From contig CP064961.1 of assembly GCA_016699125.1 (NCBI GenBank), positions 310,001 through 374,000 on the forward strand: a stretch of DNA of 64,000 nucleotides, written 5' to 3'. A program made the translations under genes and the position numbers. The notes under the pieces were generated by a model, which made no database searches, was not told where the DNA came from, and was given only the letters and a program-made list of their open reading frames with translations. How positions within the stretch are numbered: the first letter of the stretch is position 1; each line of letters begins with the position of its first letter. Source of the DNA: a bacterium. Lineage in GTDB: Bacteria; Babelota; Babeliae; Babelales; Vermiphilaceae. Shown in pieces: positions 25,799 to 34,630 of the stretch.

Positions 25799-26548
25799 TT
25801 ACATTCCTCTTATTGTTCTTATATTTTCAAGTTTCTTTCTTGCTTGCACTGCAGCCCGAGTGACGATATTTGAAACCTGAAATTCGAACGACAGTAGATA
25901 CTCTTCCAGAATAGATACTGCAGTTTCAATCTCTTCTTGCGTGCATCGCTTGTCATAACTTCGATAGAGCTGTTCAACTAGTAAAATCACGTGCCATGCT
26001 TTATCTTCAACCTGTGGCCAGCGAGCAGAAAAAGGATCGATCATATTTTTGTGTACGTCGTCATACTCAAACTGCCATTCAATGGTTAAAATCTCTTTTA
26101 TCAAAAACCAGCTTTTTTCGAGTTTTCCTTTTAAAAAACTGATTCTCAGAGGTACGGCATCTACAACTGATTGTATGTCCTCATCCAGTGTTTCTAACTG
26201 CTTAATAAGCTTTTTAACCTGTTGTCCATCATAGTGCGCGTTTTCTTTGATAAATGCTGTAGGTAAGCTATTTTTTAATTTTTTTAAAAGGGTCATACAT
26301 TCTTCATATGCATGTTTTTTTGCATGATTTGCTTTTATCTCATATTCAGTGACTCGCTGTTCCAGATAGTTTTGTAACTTCTGGTACTCGGTTGTTGTAA
26401 AACCTTTTGACACCTGTCTATTTCTGCTGTACGGATAGGGTTTACTAACCGTATCAAATGATTGACTATGAATCGTTGCAAGGTGTATGAAGCTCGCCGC
26501 AGTTGCATACGACAGTATTAAAAAAAAACAAACACCACTTTTTTCCAT
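25799..26548 (-). CDS. Exported helical protein, tandem paralog 1
   Basis: 249 residues. A short signal peptide (MEKSGVCFFLILSYATAASF) is followed by a polar region and then the FTTTEYQKLQNYLEQ motif that matches the downstream paralog. It differs from the paralog in the middle, which has LPTAFIKENAHYDGQQVKKL and several Trp and Phe residues. The two genes form a small minus-strand unit. Function unknown. Confidence 0.66.
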   Translation of the reverse strand: MEKSGVCFFLILSYATAASFIHLATIHSQSFDTVSKPYPYSRNRQVSKGFTTTEYQKLQNYLEQRVTEYEIKANHAKKHAYEECMTLLKKLKNSLPTAFIKENAHYDGQQVKKLIKQLETLDEDIQSVVDAVPLRISFLKGKLEKSWFLIKEILTIEWQFEYDDVHKNMIDPFSARWPQVEDKAWHVILLVEQLYRSYDKRCTQEEIETAVSILEEYLLSFEFQVSNIVTRAAVQARKKLENIRTIRGM

Positions 26549-26777
26549 CTATTATCTGCCCCATTAGGCCCTTGGGATTTCTCATTAATGATTTTATCAT
26601 TTTTTAGTTTATTTATTCAATAATATTGTTTAAATACATATTTTAAACCTGTTTTTATTATGAATACGAATTTAAAATACTACTCTGAGCTCTGTCTCCA
26701 TTTACTAGAAACATTGAGATTTAGTTTACCCAGAACTGTTTTTTGAGGGTCTATTACCCTAGGTACATGTACTAGTT

Positions 26778-27272
26778 TTATAGATTTTTAGCCTCACGAT
26801 ATTTTTTTACTGATTTTGCCAAAAGGCCAGCAAAGTAACCAATAAAAAAGCCGCTGACCATGAAATCTATCTTTTTGTGAACATCGCTAATATGTAATGG
26901 CTCGTCTGCATGTAACATTCCCAATGCATATTTAACCCCAAAAAAGAGAGCAACCATGCTTGCACCGTGGTATGCCTGATGAACGGTAGCGGCTTTGAAT
27001 GCCGACCAGAATATAAAGGGAGTTGCGTAATAAAAGAGATATCCGATCGCTGCACCCACACCCGAGCCGGCTCCCAGATAACAGAGCTCTTCCGCTGACG
27101 CATTTTGTATGTTCAAAATGCTTGTGTGGATAATGTTTTTTGCGGTTTTAAACAAGATGGGGATAAGATTAAGTGGATTTGCCTCCGTCTGACCTGTGGT
27201 TAAGAGTGCGCCGGCCAGAAACATGCTTATGCACAAAGTCGATCGATTGACGTTGAATAGGGTTTTTGTCAT
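26778..27272 (-). CDS. Membrane protein with signal sequence, unknown
   Basis: 164 residues from ATG 27272, where AAGGA lies six bases upstream; the frame reaches 27302. The N-terminus (STLCISMFLAGALLTTGQTEA) looks like a signal peptide. Three further hydrophobic segments follow (LGAGSGVGAAIGYLFYYATPF, ASMVALFFGVKYALGM, FMVSGFFIGYFAGLLA), with Gly-rich faces. The C-terminus is basic. It stands alone between an exported-protein gene and ksgA. No family recognised. Confidence 0.65.
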   Translation of the reverse strand: MTKTLFNVNRSTLCISMFLAGALLTTGQTEANPLNLIPILFKTAKNIIHTSILNIQNASAEELCYLGAGSGVGAAIGYLFYYATPFIFWSAFKAATVHQAYHGASMVALFFGVKYALGMLHADEPLHISDVHKKIDFMVSGFFIGYFAGLLAKSVKKYREAKNL

Positions 27273-27432
27273 CTGTTTTCCTTGCTGTAAAGTACCTATC
27301 ACCTACTGTTTAGTAGAACAGAAAAAATAAAAAGCGCAACTTTTTTCAATAAATGTTTATGTTTATATAAAAATTGAAATTATTCAATCAATTAAGCAAG
27401 CTGAAAAGCGGCACATGAAGGCATACTGACGC

Positions 27433-28215
27433 TCATTTTATCGCATGCCAGAGCTGCAATAACTGTTGAAAATCAAGCTGTTGGGCCCTTTTTTGTAAAA
27501 CCTCTTCTGATAACTGGCTGATTTTCAAAGATGACTCCGCCAGATTATTTTTTAATGTCCTGCGTGGTTGCTTAAAAACTAACTTTATAAAATTCCAAAA
27601 ATTCTCAGCATCCTCAATTGCGGGGCGCTCTTTTTTTGGTCGAAACGCGATCAGTCGGGATACTACATTCGGCATGGGAAAAAATGAGGCTGGCAGCACC
27701 TTGTCAAGGAGTGTAAAATCGAAATAGTATTGATAAAAAAGCGATACGAAACCGTAATCTTTGCCGTTTCCGGCTTTTTTTGCCAGTTTTTGCGCTACCT
27801 CTTCCTGAATCATGATAATGCCACGGTCTAAATAATCAGACTGCAGCCGAAAGATTTCCAGAATAGGAAAGGTGATGTTGTATGGCAGATTGGCAACCAC
27901 TTTCCATAAGCCGTCGTGGACAAAAAAATCATTTTGAATGGTCAGGATATCCTGTATTTTCAGCTCAAACCGGTCATCTTGAATGCTATTTTTGACCTGT
28001 GTCGCCCATTGCTGGTCGATTTCAAATGAGCAAAGTTTTTTGATGGGCTCGTCCAACAGTGCCCGAGTCAAAAACCCATCACCACAGCCGATTTCCAACA
28101 CCGAGTCAGCCTCTGTTAACTGTGCATGTTGGATGATTTTGGCAAGCACGTCATAATCACGTAAAAAATGTTGTCCAAATTTTTTTTTTAAAAGAACACC
28201 AGCGCTTTGAGCCAT
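27433..28215 (-). CDS. ksgA: 16S rRNA dimethyladenosine transferase RsmA/KsgA
   Basis: Dimethylates two adjacent adenines in helix 45 of 16S rRNA late in 30S assembly, using S-adenosylmethionine. 260 residues, normal size. Motifs: KKFGQHFLRD (about 12-21), SAM-binding VLEIGCGDGFLTRAL (about 39-53), the catalytic NLPYNI (about 114-119), and FFPMPNVVSRLIAF in the C-terminal half. An A-rich stretch encodes LLKKKFG at the start. Monocistronic as far as can be seen. Confidence 0.97.
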   Translation of the reverse strand: MAQSAGVLLKKKFGQHFLRDYDVLAKIIQHAQLTEADSVLEIGCGDGFLTRALLDEPIKKLCSFEIDQQWATQVKNSIQDDRFELKIQDILTIQNDFFVHDGLWKVVANLPYNITFPILEIFRLQSDYLDRGIIMIQEEVAQKLAKKAGNGKDYGFVSLFYQYYFDFTLLDKVLPASFFPMPNVVSRLIAFRPKKERPAIEDAENFWNFIKLVFKQPRRTLKNNLAESSLKISQLSEEVLQKRAQQLDFQQLLQLWHAIK

Positions 28216-28403
28216 TTTCTCTCTTTTTTAAAAACAGGTCTATGTTTTGGTAAATTTATTAGATAGATTTGCATTGTAACATAAAACTGGTTTAAACACC
28301 ATATATTTTAAAAAAGTGTAAGGACTTTTTCAGAGTTTAAAAAAATCTTTGTTTGCTTGCGAACCCATTAACGATTAAAAGGCGCATTCCAAAATGATCG
28401 AGC

Positions 28404-28431
28404 TTGAGATTTTTAGGCAAGCGTGTATACT
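28404..28431 (+). promoter_or_regulatory. Promoter of the 28477 gene
   Basis: TTGAGA (28404-28409), a 16-bp spacer, TATACT (28426-28431), about 45 bp before ATG 28477. It supports the internal start of this gene, because the first ATG of the frame (28423) lies inside the -10 region. Confidence 0.55.
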
Positions 28432-28476
28432 GAAAGCAATCTTTCTCAAATATTTCTAAAGTTTAGGGTCAGTGTT

Positions 28477-28902
28477 ATGAAAAAATGTATGTATGCTTTT
28501 GGGTTCAGTTTTCTTTTTACTGGTTGGTGCACGGCGCAGGATCAAAAATCATGGTGGCAGGAACTTAATAAAATAGACCCATCAGTCGCTAGTATTTTTG
28601 ACGAAGAGAAATTGGACTATGCGGAACAAGGGTGTGAAGAAATAAAATTGAAGTATAAAAATGATCCAGCTGATATTCGTCTTAAAAAATATTTTAAAGA
28701 ATATTTCGACTTTGATTTACAAAACAGCCAGGAAGACGGGCTTCAGTTTGCTGTTAAAATTATGAATCAGCTTATAAAAGAAGACTATATAGATTGTTTC
28801 TATAAGGTGAGAATTTCCCCAGAGAAATGTTCCAGTTTTTATCCATTATTCACTCCTGGTCTGAAATTTTTTAAGGATTCTGTATTAAAAGCAATTCAAT
28901 AG
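28477..28902 (+). CDS. Small exported protein, WW family
   Basis: 141 residues from ATG 28477. Signal peptide MKKCMYAFGFSFLFTGWCTA, then QDQKSWWQELNKIDPSVASI. The WW a few residues after cleavage and the following FDEEKLDYAEQ parallel the 20513-21022 product (GETWWEFLRRN, LFDKSKIDRFE). Two Cys residues in the C-terminal third (YIDCFYKV, PEKCSSF) may pair. It has its own promoter and a shared terminator, so it is a single-gene unit. Function unknown. Confidence 0.68.
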   Translation: MKKCMYAFGFSFLFTGWCTAQDQKSWWQELNKIDPSVASIFDEEKLDYAEQGCEEIKLKYKNDPADIRLKKYFKEYFDFDLQNSQEDGLQFAVKIMNQLIKEDYIDCFYKVRISPEKCSSFYPLFTPGLKFFKDSVLKAIQ

Positions 28903-28932
28903 TCAACACTTTTTATACAATCATTTTAATTT

Positions 28933-28967
28933 AAAAAAGGGCTTGCGCCATTGCAGGTCCCTTTTTT
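28933..28967. terminator. Bidirectional terminator between 28477 gene and ktrA
   Basis: Stem AAAAAAGGG-CTTGC with GCAGG-T-CCCTTTTTT (one bulged T), loop GCCATT. Six T on the right and six A on the left allow use from both convergent genes. Confidence 0.85.
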
Positions 28968-28978
28968 AATAACAAACA

Positions 28979-29620
28979 CTATTGAGTTAATCGCTCAAGA
29001 TCTTGAATCATACCTGCGCAGATAAGTCGGTCGTTCAGTTTGATCTGATATTGGGGCGTGACTGTGACGACCAGATCTTTTGTATCTTTAATTCCCACGC
29101 AGTGAACATCATAATTTTCAAGAAACCCGATCTCTTTGACTGTTTTTCCAACAAATGATTTGGGAGTTGCAAGCTGTACGACCGCAAACTGCTTGCTAAT
29201 TCTGACAATGTCTAAAAATGATGCACTGATTCCGTCGGCAACGCGAATGGCAGTATCCTTTTCAGGCAGTACCACACGATCTGCGCCAACCAGTTTTAAA
29301 ATATCCCGGTGAATTTCTGTAACTGCTCGGGCAATGACTCGCGGAACTTTGAGTCCCTTTTTTAAAAAAACCGCAATGGTGATCGACTGTGCAAGGTTTT
29401 CGCCAATGGCAACCACCGCGACATCCATCTCATCAACGCCAAGACTGCGCAAAGAAGCTTCGTCAGTAATATGCATACAGATTGCCTGTGTGACATGATC
29501 TTTAATCGATGCAATAATCGATTCATTGCTATCAACTGCCATCACTTCAACACCATTTTCTGCCAATGTGGTGGCTACCTGGTAGCCAAATCGTCCTAAT
29601 CCAATGACACAACATTTCAT
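28979..29620 (-). CDS. ktrA: K+ uptake regulatory subunit KtrA/TrkA (RCK domain)
   Basis: A cytosolic gating ring subunit of a Ktr-type potassium transporter. 213 residues, one RCK-N plus one RCK-C domain, the KtrA layout rather than the doubled TrkA. The Rossmann motif is GLGRFGYQVA (7-16), and the acidic VMAVDSN (26-32) would bind the nucleotide ribose. It follows the membrane subunit by 13 bp on the same strand, so the two form an operon. Confidence 0.92.
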   Translation of the reverse strand: MKCCVIGLGRFGYQVATTLAENGVEVMAVDSNESIIASIKDHVTQAICMHITDEASLRSLGVDEMDVAVVAIGENLAQSITIAVFLKKGLKVPRVIARAVTEIHRDILKLVGADRVVLPEKDTAIRVADGISASFLDIVRISKQFAVVQLATPKSFVGKTVKEIGFLENYDVHCVGIKDTKDLVVTVTPQYQIKLNDRLICAGMIQDLERLTQ

Positions 29621-29633
29621 AGTTTTTCCTTAC

Positions 29634-30977
29634 TCATCCAAAAGTGACACGCTCTTCTGGATATGAAAAATCGGTTACTTTTCTTGTTTTTGAAGATAAA
29701 ATTGCGAGCAATAATGTGACAGATCCTATGCGGCCAATGATCATGGTAATCATGATGATAAGTTTTCCAAGCGTTGAAAGCTGTTGCGTCAAACCGCTGC
29801 TGATTCCAACGTTTGTAATTGCCATGGTGGTTTCAAAAAGAACATCATGAATCTGCAGATTTGGTTGCACAAGCAACAGGCAGAAACTACTCAAAAAGAT
29901 CCATGCAATAGTCAAAAAAATGATAGCGCATGCTTTTTGTGCCTGTTCAAACGGAATGGTTCGCCCTTTAATTTCAACCGCAAATCTACTGTTGAGTACT
30001 GATCGTATCATTGCCAAAAATACCGCAACTGTGGTTATTTTTACACCACTCCCTGTCGATAGCGGCGCTGCACCGACAAATGCCAAAAGCATTGCCAATA
30101 ATGAGGTGCCCGGATGCAGGTTGGCCGTCTGATCAAATATCATTCCTGTGCTTCGCATCGAATTTCCATTAAAAAAAGCGATGCCTATTTTTTTCAAAAA
30201 GGGAAGACGGGCAAGTGTTCGCGTCCATTCAAGGCATAAAAAAAGCAGCGTGCTTACCGATACAATTAATAGAGTTGCATGAAATACGATTTTGCTTTGC
30301 AACGAAAGATGAATCTTTTTTCGTTCGTGTAACAGGTCGGTTTTCTGGTACAGTTCATACCATGCCATAAATCCGATATCGGAGATTAAGATCAAGATCG
30401 CCATGACAGTTAAGGCAAAGCCGTTACCCAAAAATATCTGAATATCCGTATCTGGCGCCAACCAGACGCCCGCATTACAAAAAATGCTGACTGCATGGAA
30501 AAATGAGAAAAAGACTGCTTGGGCAAAACTGTGATGCGTGTAAAATGTAGGGAATAACAGTACCGTGGCGATAAGTTCGATTGATATGGTAAATAAGGTG
30601 ATAAAAATAAGAAGCTTTTTTATCTGTGGCCACGAATCGATCTCGAGTAGCTGTCCTGCCATCAGCTGGGTTGCAAGGCCTAGCTCTGCAATCAGGTACA
30701 TAAATAATAGCGTGAGCGTGATAATGCCGAGGCCGCCGATCTGCATGATACAGAGCAGAATGCATTGGCCAAAAAATGAAAAGCTGTCCAAAGAAACAGT
30801 CAGAAGCCCGGTCACGCAGGTGAATGAGGTGGTCGTAAAAAAAAGATCGATCAAAGCGATCGGTTTTGTGGTTGCAGAAGGCAATGATAATAGCAGTACT
30901 CCGACCACAATCATTGAAAGAAGTGATAAAATAACAACCCTGCCTGGAGAAAAATCAACCAGTTTTTTACTGCTCAT
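29634..30977 (-). CDS. ktrB: K+ uptake membrane subunit KtrB/TrkH
   Basis: The channel-like membrane subunit of potassium uptake, usually Na+-coupled in KtrB. 447 residues. Four pore-loop repeats are visible: TTTSFTCVTGL, FHAVSIFCNAGVW, FNGNSMRSTGMIF and AITNVGISSGL. The third loop (NSMRSTG) carries the asymmetric filter seen in this superfamily. Length and a short N-terminus favour KtrB over TrkH. First gene of the ktrB-ktrA operon. Confidence 0.92.
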   Translation of the reverse strand: MSSKKLVDFSPGRVVILSLLSMIVVGVLLLSLPSATTKPIALIDLFFTTTSFTCVTGLLTVSLDSFSFFGQCILLCIMQIGGLGIITLTLLFMYLIAELGLATQLMAGQLLEIDSWPQIKKLLIFITLFTISIELIATVLLFPTFYTHHSFAQAVFFSFFHAVSIFCNAGVWLAPDTDIQIFLGNGFALTVMAILILISDIGFMAWYELYQKTDLLHERKKIHLSLQSKIVFHATLLIVSVSTLLFLCLEWTRTLARLPFLKKIGIAFFNGNSMRSTGMIFDQTANLHPGTSLLAMLLAFVGAAPLSTGSGVKITTVAVFLAMIRSVLNSRFAVEIKGRTIPFEQAQKACAIIFLTIAWIFLSSFCLLLVQPNLQIHDVLFETTMAITNVGISSGLTQQLSTLGKLIIMITMIIGRIGSVTLLLAILSSKTRKVTDFSYPEERVTFG

Positions 30978-31103
30978 TTTTATATCTCAAAAAAAGTAAG
31001 ATCTGCATACGTATAAAAAATGTATATAAGAGGTAGCCTACCAAAAATAAAGGATAAGAAAAAGGGCCTGATCAGTTATTCCAATCGTAGACCATTATAA
31101 CTT

Positions 31104-32402
31104 CTATTTTAAAAGGTCATTCACATAACTACTGACTTTGTCGATTCCAATACGTTCCTGTGCCAGTGTATCACGATTACGCACGGTAACGCACTGATCA
31201 TTTGGACTTTCAAAATCGAAAGTAAAACAGGCAGGAACACCAATCTCATCATAGCGACGATACCGTTTTCCGATCGAGCCCGAATCATCAAAAATTGTTT
31301 CAATCTCAAGGTTTAATGTATTTTGAAATGCTTTTAATGCAGGTTCTGTCAGCTGCTTGGTGAGCGGCAAGAAGGCTGCTTTGATCGGTGCGATCTGTGG
31401 ATGCAGTTTTAAAACCGTTCGTTCTTCACCGTCGACCATATCAACCTGATACGCATCAAACAGAATGGTCAAAAAGAGTCGATCAACACCGACTGAACAT
31501 TCGACCACATGCGGAACAAAACTTGTATTTGTTGCCTCATCATGCACGGAAAGATCTTTTGATGAATGTTTGGAATGTTGTGTCAAATCAAAGTTTCCCC
31601 GATGCGCAATACCTTCAAGTTCTTTCCACCCAAAAGGAAACTCATATTCGATATCGCTTGTCTGTTTTGAATAATGGGACAACTCATCTTTTTCATGTGC
31701 TCTAAAACGTATTTTGTCCATATTCATACCAATGGCCTGATAAAACGCTTTCCGTTTTTGGCACCAGATATCAAAAAAATGCATCGACTCATCCGGGTGA
31801 CAAAACCATTCGATCTCCATCTGTTCAAACTCGCGCATACGAAACAGAAACTGTTTTGGGGTGATCTCATTTCTGAACGCTTTTCCAACCTGTGCGATGC
31901 CAAACGGAATTTTGACACGATTGGTGCTGTACACATTTTTAAAGTTAGGAAAAATTGCTTGTGCGGTTTCTGGGCGCAGGTATGCAACGGAGCTTGATCC
32001 TTGGGCCGCACCAAGTTCTGTTTTGAACATAAGATTAAACTGTCGTACCTCGGTCCAACCCTTGTTGCCGCAGTGTGCACACGGTTTGTTCAGATCAATG
32101 TCATCTGCACGGTATCTTTTTTTACAATGCAAACAGTCAACCATCGGATCATGAAAGTTACTTACATGTCCCGATGCGGTCCAGACTCCCTCGTGACCTA
32201 ATAATGCACCTTCCATAAAAAGTGTCTGATGGCCTTGCAGCTTTACCGATTTTTTCCATGCTTTCCTGATGTTCTCTTTCATCAAAGCACCCAAGTGTCC
32301 CATATCGTACACTCCATTTAATCCACCATAAATTTCAGCTGATGGATACACAAAGCCGCGTCGTTTACACAAAGATACGATTGCCTCAAGGGTGGTTGCC
32401 AT
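31104..32402 (-). CDS. glyS: Glycyl-tRNA synthetase, dimeric (alpha2) type
   Basis: A class II aminoacyl-tRNA synthetase charging tRNA-Gly. 432 residues, the single-chain form also found in Thermus, archaea and eukaryotes rather than the alpha2-beta2 GlyQS. Seen: FVYPSAEIYGGLNGVYDMGHLG at the start (the first part is the glycine-site region), zinc cysteines CLHCKKR and CAHCGNKG, motif 2 around GKAFRNEITPKQFLFRMREF, motif 3 near SVGVDRLFL, and the C-terminal anticodon domain. ATG 32402 has AAAAGGA upstream. No translation genes are adjacent. Confidence 0.96.
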   Translation of the reverse strand: MATTLEAIVSLCKRRGFVYPSAEIYGGLNGVYDMGHLGALMKENIRKAWKKSVKLQGHQTLFMEGALLGHEGVWTASGHVSNFHDPMVDCLHCKKRYRADDIDLNKPCAHCGNKGWTEVRQFNLMFKTELGAAQGSSSVAYLRPETAQAIFPNFKNVYSTNRVKIPFGIAQVGKAFRNEITPKQFLFRMREFEQMEIEWFCHPDESMHFFDIWCQKRKAFYQAIGMNMDKIRFRAHEKDELSHYSKQTSDIEYEFPFGWKELEGIAHRGNFDLTQHSKHSSKDLSVHDEATNTSFVPHVVECSVGVDRLFLTILFDAYQVDMVDGEERTVLKLHPQIAPIKAAFLPLTKQLTEPALKAFQNTLNLEIETIFDDSGSIGKRYRRYDEIGVPACFTFDFESPNDQCVTVRNRDTLAQERIGIDKVSSYVNDLLK

Positions 32403-32439
32403 AGAAAATCCTTTTAATTTTTAAAGATGATTATGATTT

Positions 32440-32468
32440 AGTATATCCTTGCGTGAAAGTAAACGCAA
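32440..32468 (-). promoter_or_regulatory. Promoter of glyS
   Basis: Read on the minus strand: TTGCGT (32468-32463), a 17-bp spacer, TATACT (32445-32440), about 38 bp before the start codon. Confidence 0.5.
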
Positions 32469-32554
32469 AATCATTCATTTTTGCTTATGTTTTTGTTTTT
32501 GTGAAAAAGGTATGGGAAGTTTTTTGAGCTCATTTCATTTCTATTCAATATAAC

Positions 32555-32598
32555 GTTTTTTTGCGGATGGTTGTGTGCTCGACCATCCGCAAAAAAAC
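32555..32598. repeat. Perfect palindrome, terminator-like but inverted flanks
   Basis: 17-bp arms GTTTTTTTGCGGATGGT (32555-32571) and its complement (32582-32598), loop of 10. On both strands the GC stem is preceded by seven T and followed by seven A, the reverse of a terminator. It may be an operator or a structured RNA element. Confidence 0.55.
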
Positions 32599-32690
32599 AT
32601 AATGTTAAAAAACAAAAAACAGTGATCATGAAACGAAATATGCGCAATCAAAAAAAAAGAAAAAAGAAAAAAACAAACAATCATCTCTTA

Positions 32691-32719
32691 TTGTACATCT
32701 GGTAACAAAATGGTACGAT
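32691..32719 (+). promoter_or_regulatory. Possible promoter of the Deg protease gene
   Basis: TTGTAC (32691-32696), 17 bp, TACGAT (32714-32719), 36 bp before the start. Neither box is perfect. Confidence 0.35.
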
Positions 32720-32754
32720 TGAGCAGATTTATCCATACAAACAGAAGGAACTGA

Positions 32755-34470
32755 ATGACAGGCAATACTTCATCGATACAAAGGAATGGTATAATTTTTC
32801 TTTTTGTTTACAGCATCGTTTTGTCCGGTTTTTTATATTATAAACTGTACTATTTAGAAACGACCATCCATTCAGTGCATATAAAAACTGAAAATCTCAA
32901 ACAGGACCTTGTAAAACAGGAACAAAGTGAGCCAGAACGTAAACTTGCAGGTGTGGTGCAACAGATGGTAGTCACCTCATCTCAATTGTGGAAGCCTGTA
33001 CAGGATATGGTCAAGGATACTGTGGTGCAGATATTTTCTCAAATTGCAGCAATCGATATTTTGCAACCTTACAAAACACCCTCGCAAGGAGCAGCATACG
33101 GCAGCGGTTTTTTTATTAACGCAGATGGCGACCTGATCACCAATGCTCACGTGGTCACACAGGCAAAAGCGGTATGGATTCAGATTCCTTCGTTGGGTAA
33201 ACGGATCATTGACGTTGATATTGTGGGCATCAGTCCTGAGCGTGACCTTGCACTGTTACGATTAACAGAAGAAAGCAAAAAAATGATTAATGAAGCCTTG
33301 GGTGCGATCCCCTTTTTGCCACTCGGTGACTCTGATAAGGTTTTTCGTTCTGACGATGTTTTGGCGCTTGGATATCCGCTAGGCCAACAGTCATTGAAAA
33401 GTACCACAGGTGTTATTAGTGGGCATGAAAGGCATTATATTCAGATGAGTGCACCAATCAATCCGGGTTCGTCTGGCGGTCCATTGTTAAACAGCAAGGG
33501 TGAGGTGATCGGCATTAATTCAGCAGGCATCATGGAGGCGCAAAATGTTGGGTATGCCATTCCGATCAATGATTTAAAACTGGTTTTATCAGAACTGTAT
33601 ACTACCCCGTTGTTAAGAAAGCCATTTTTGGGAGTCTTTTTTAACAACGGTTCGGTTGAATTAACTGAATACCTTGGCAATCCTTTGCCTGGCGGTTGTT
33701 ATGTGGTTGGTGTTTTGCCTGGCAGTACACTCGACAAAGCAGGAGTCCAACGAGGTGATATGATTTATGAGATCAATGGTCATCCGATCGATCTTTTTGG
33801 TGAAATGAAAGTGCCATGGAGTGAAGATAAACTTTCAATTATCGATTTTGTTGGTCGCCTGCCAGTTGGCCAGGAGTTAAAACTTGTGTTATACCGAAAA
33901 GGCAAACGAATGGAGCTTGCAGTACAGTTTAATATGGCAGTTCAACCAGCAGTGCGAAAAATCTATCCCGGATATGATGAGATTGATTATGAGATTTTCG
34001 GTGGCATGGTAGTCATGCCCCTCACTTTGAACCATGTTCATACATTGATTGAAGCAGCACCAGGGCTGGCAGATTTCGCTGATTTCAAGCAACAGGCGAA
34101 TGCTGCGTTGGTTGTAACGCATGTTTTTCCAAATTCGGTTGTCTATCGAACACGTACCATTACCGTTGGAAGTACATTGGTTGAAGTAAATGGCATTGCC
34201 GTTTCAACCTTGGCAGAGCTGCGTGCGGCTTTGAAAAAGGGCATGACCAATAAATTTTTGACCATTACGTCAAAAGACAATGGTACACGCATGGCAGATC
34301 CTATTTTTGTGGTGCTTGAGTATCAAAAAATGCTTTCGCAAGAGAAAAAATTTGCATCCGATTATCGGTATCCGTTAAGCACAACGATGAAAGAGCTGCT
34401 TGCAACCTTTGAAAAGCGGCAAGCCTTTGCAGGAGCGTTTGCACAAAGTTCAAAACTGGTAAAAACCTAA
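32755..34470 (+). CDS. HtrA/Deg-type periplasmic serine protease
   Basis: 571 residues; AGAAGGA precedes ATG 32755. A single N-terminal hydrophobic helix (about 12-33) is a signal anchor. The trypsin-like domain has His132 (TNAHVV), Asp164 (ERDLALL) and Ser240 (NPGSSGGPLLN), the complete triad. PDZ1 (about 285-390) carries LPGSTLDKAGVQRGDMIYEIN. The C-terminal region is not a typical bacterial PDZ2: it starts YEIFGGMVVMPLT, has VLTHVFPNS-like VVTHVFPNSVV and VEVNGIAVSTLAELR, and resembles the second PDZ of eukaryotic Deg proteases. The family degrades or refolds damaged envelope proteins. It is followed by its own terminator. HtrA assignment is firm; the exact subtype is not. Confidence 0.93.
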   Translation: MTGNTSSIQRNGIIFLFVYSIVLSGFLYYKLYYLETTIHSVHIKTENLKQDLVKQEQSEPERKLAGVVQQMVVTSSQLWKPVQDMVKDTVVQIFSQIAAIDILQPYKTPSQGAAYGSGFFINADGDLITNAHVVTQAKAVWIQIPSLGKRIIDVDIVGISPERDLALLRLTEESKKMINEALGAIPFLPLGDSDKVFRSDDVLALGYPLGQQSLKSTTGVISGHERHYIQMSAPINPGSSGGPLLNSKGEVIGINSAGIMEAQNVGYAIPINDLKLVLSELYTTPLLRKPFLGVFFNNGSVELTEYLGNPLPGGCYVVGVLPGSTLDKAGVQRGDMIYEINGHPIDLFGEMKVPWSEDKLSIIDFVGRLPVGQELKLVLYRKGKRMELAVQFNMAVQPAVRKIYPGYDEIDYEIFGGMVVMPLTLNHVHTLIEAAPGLADFADFKQQANAALVVTHVFPNSVVYRTRTITVGSTLVEVNGIAVSTLAELRAALKKGMTNKFLTITSKDNGTRMADPIFVVLEYQKMLSQEKKFASDYRYPLSTTMKELLATFEKRQAFAGAFAQSSKLVKT

Positions 34471-34486
34471 TATGGCAACAATTATG

Positions 34487-34520
34487 AAAAAGAGGCACTT
34501 GCGCAGGTGCCTCTTTTTTT
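34487..34520 (+). terminator. Rho-independent terminator of the Deg protease gene
   Basis: Stem AAAGAGGCAC (34489-34498) with GTGCCTCTTT (34507-34516), 8-nt loop, T run to 34520. Confidence 0.92.
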
Positions 34521-34630
34521 ATAGGTAAATAGGCTTTTTTAAAAACAGAATGTCATTTTTTCTTCTAATCAGTTGCATTTTAATTGCTCTTTTTTGGAAA
34601 CTAATAAAAACTTTTCAAAAAGAGCTGAGT

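Larger units (their letters stand above)
32403..32754. other. Divergent intergenic region between glyS and the Deg protease gene
   Basis: 352 bp. It contains the glyS promoter (32440-32468), a perfect 17-bp-arm palindrome (32555-32598), a Lys/Arg-rich 25-codon frame starting at 32628 (MKRNMRNQKKRKKKK...) with no ribosome-binding site, and a possible promoter for the protease gene (32691-32719). The small frame is probably a by-product of the A-rich tract. Confidence 0.45.

Noticed and set aside
32628..32705. 25-codon Lys/Arg-rich frame before the Deg protease gene
   Set aside because: No ribosome-binding site, and the composition is explained by an A-rich tract.
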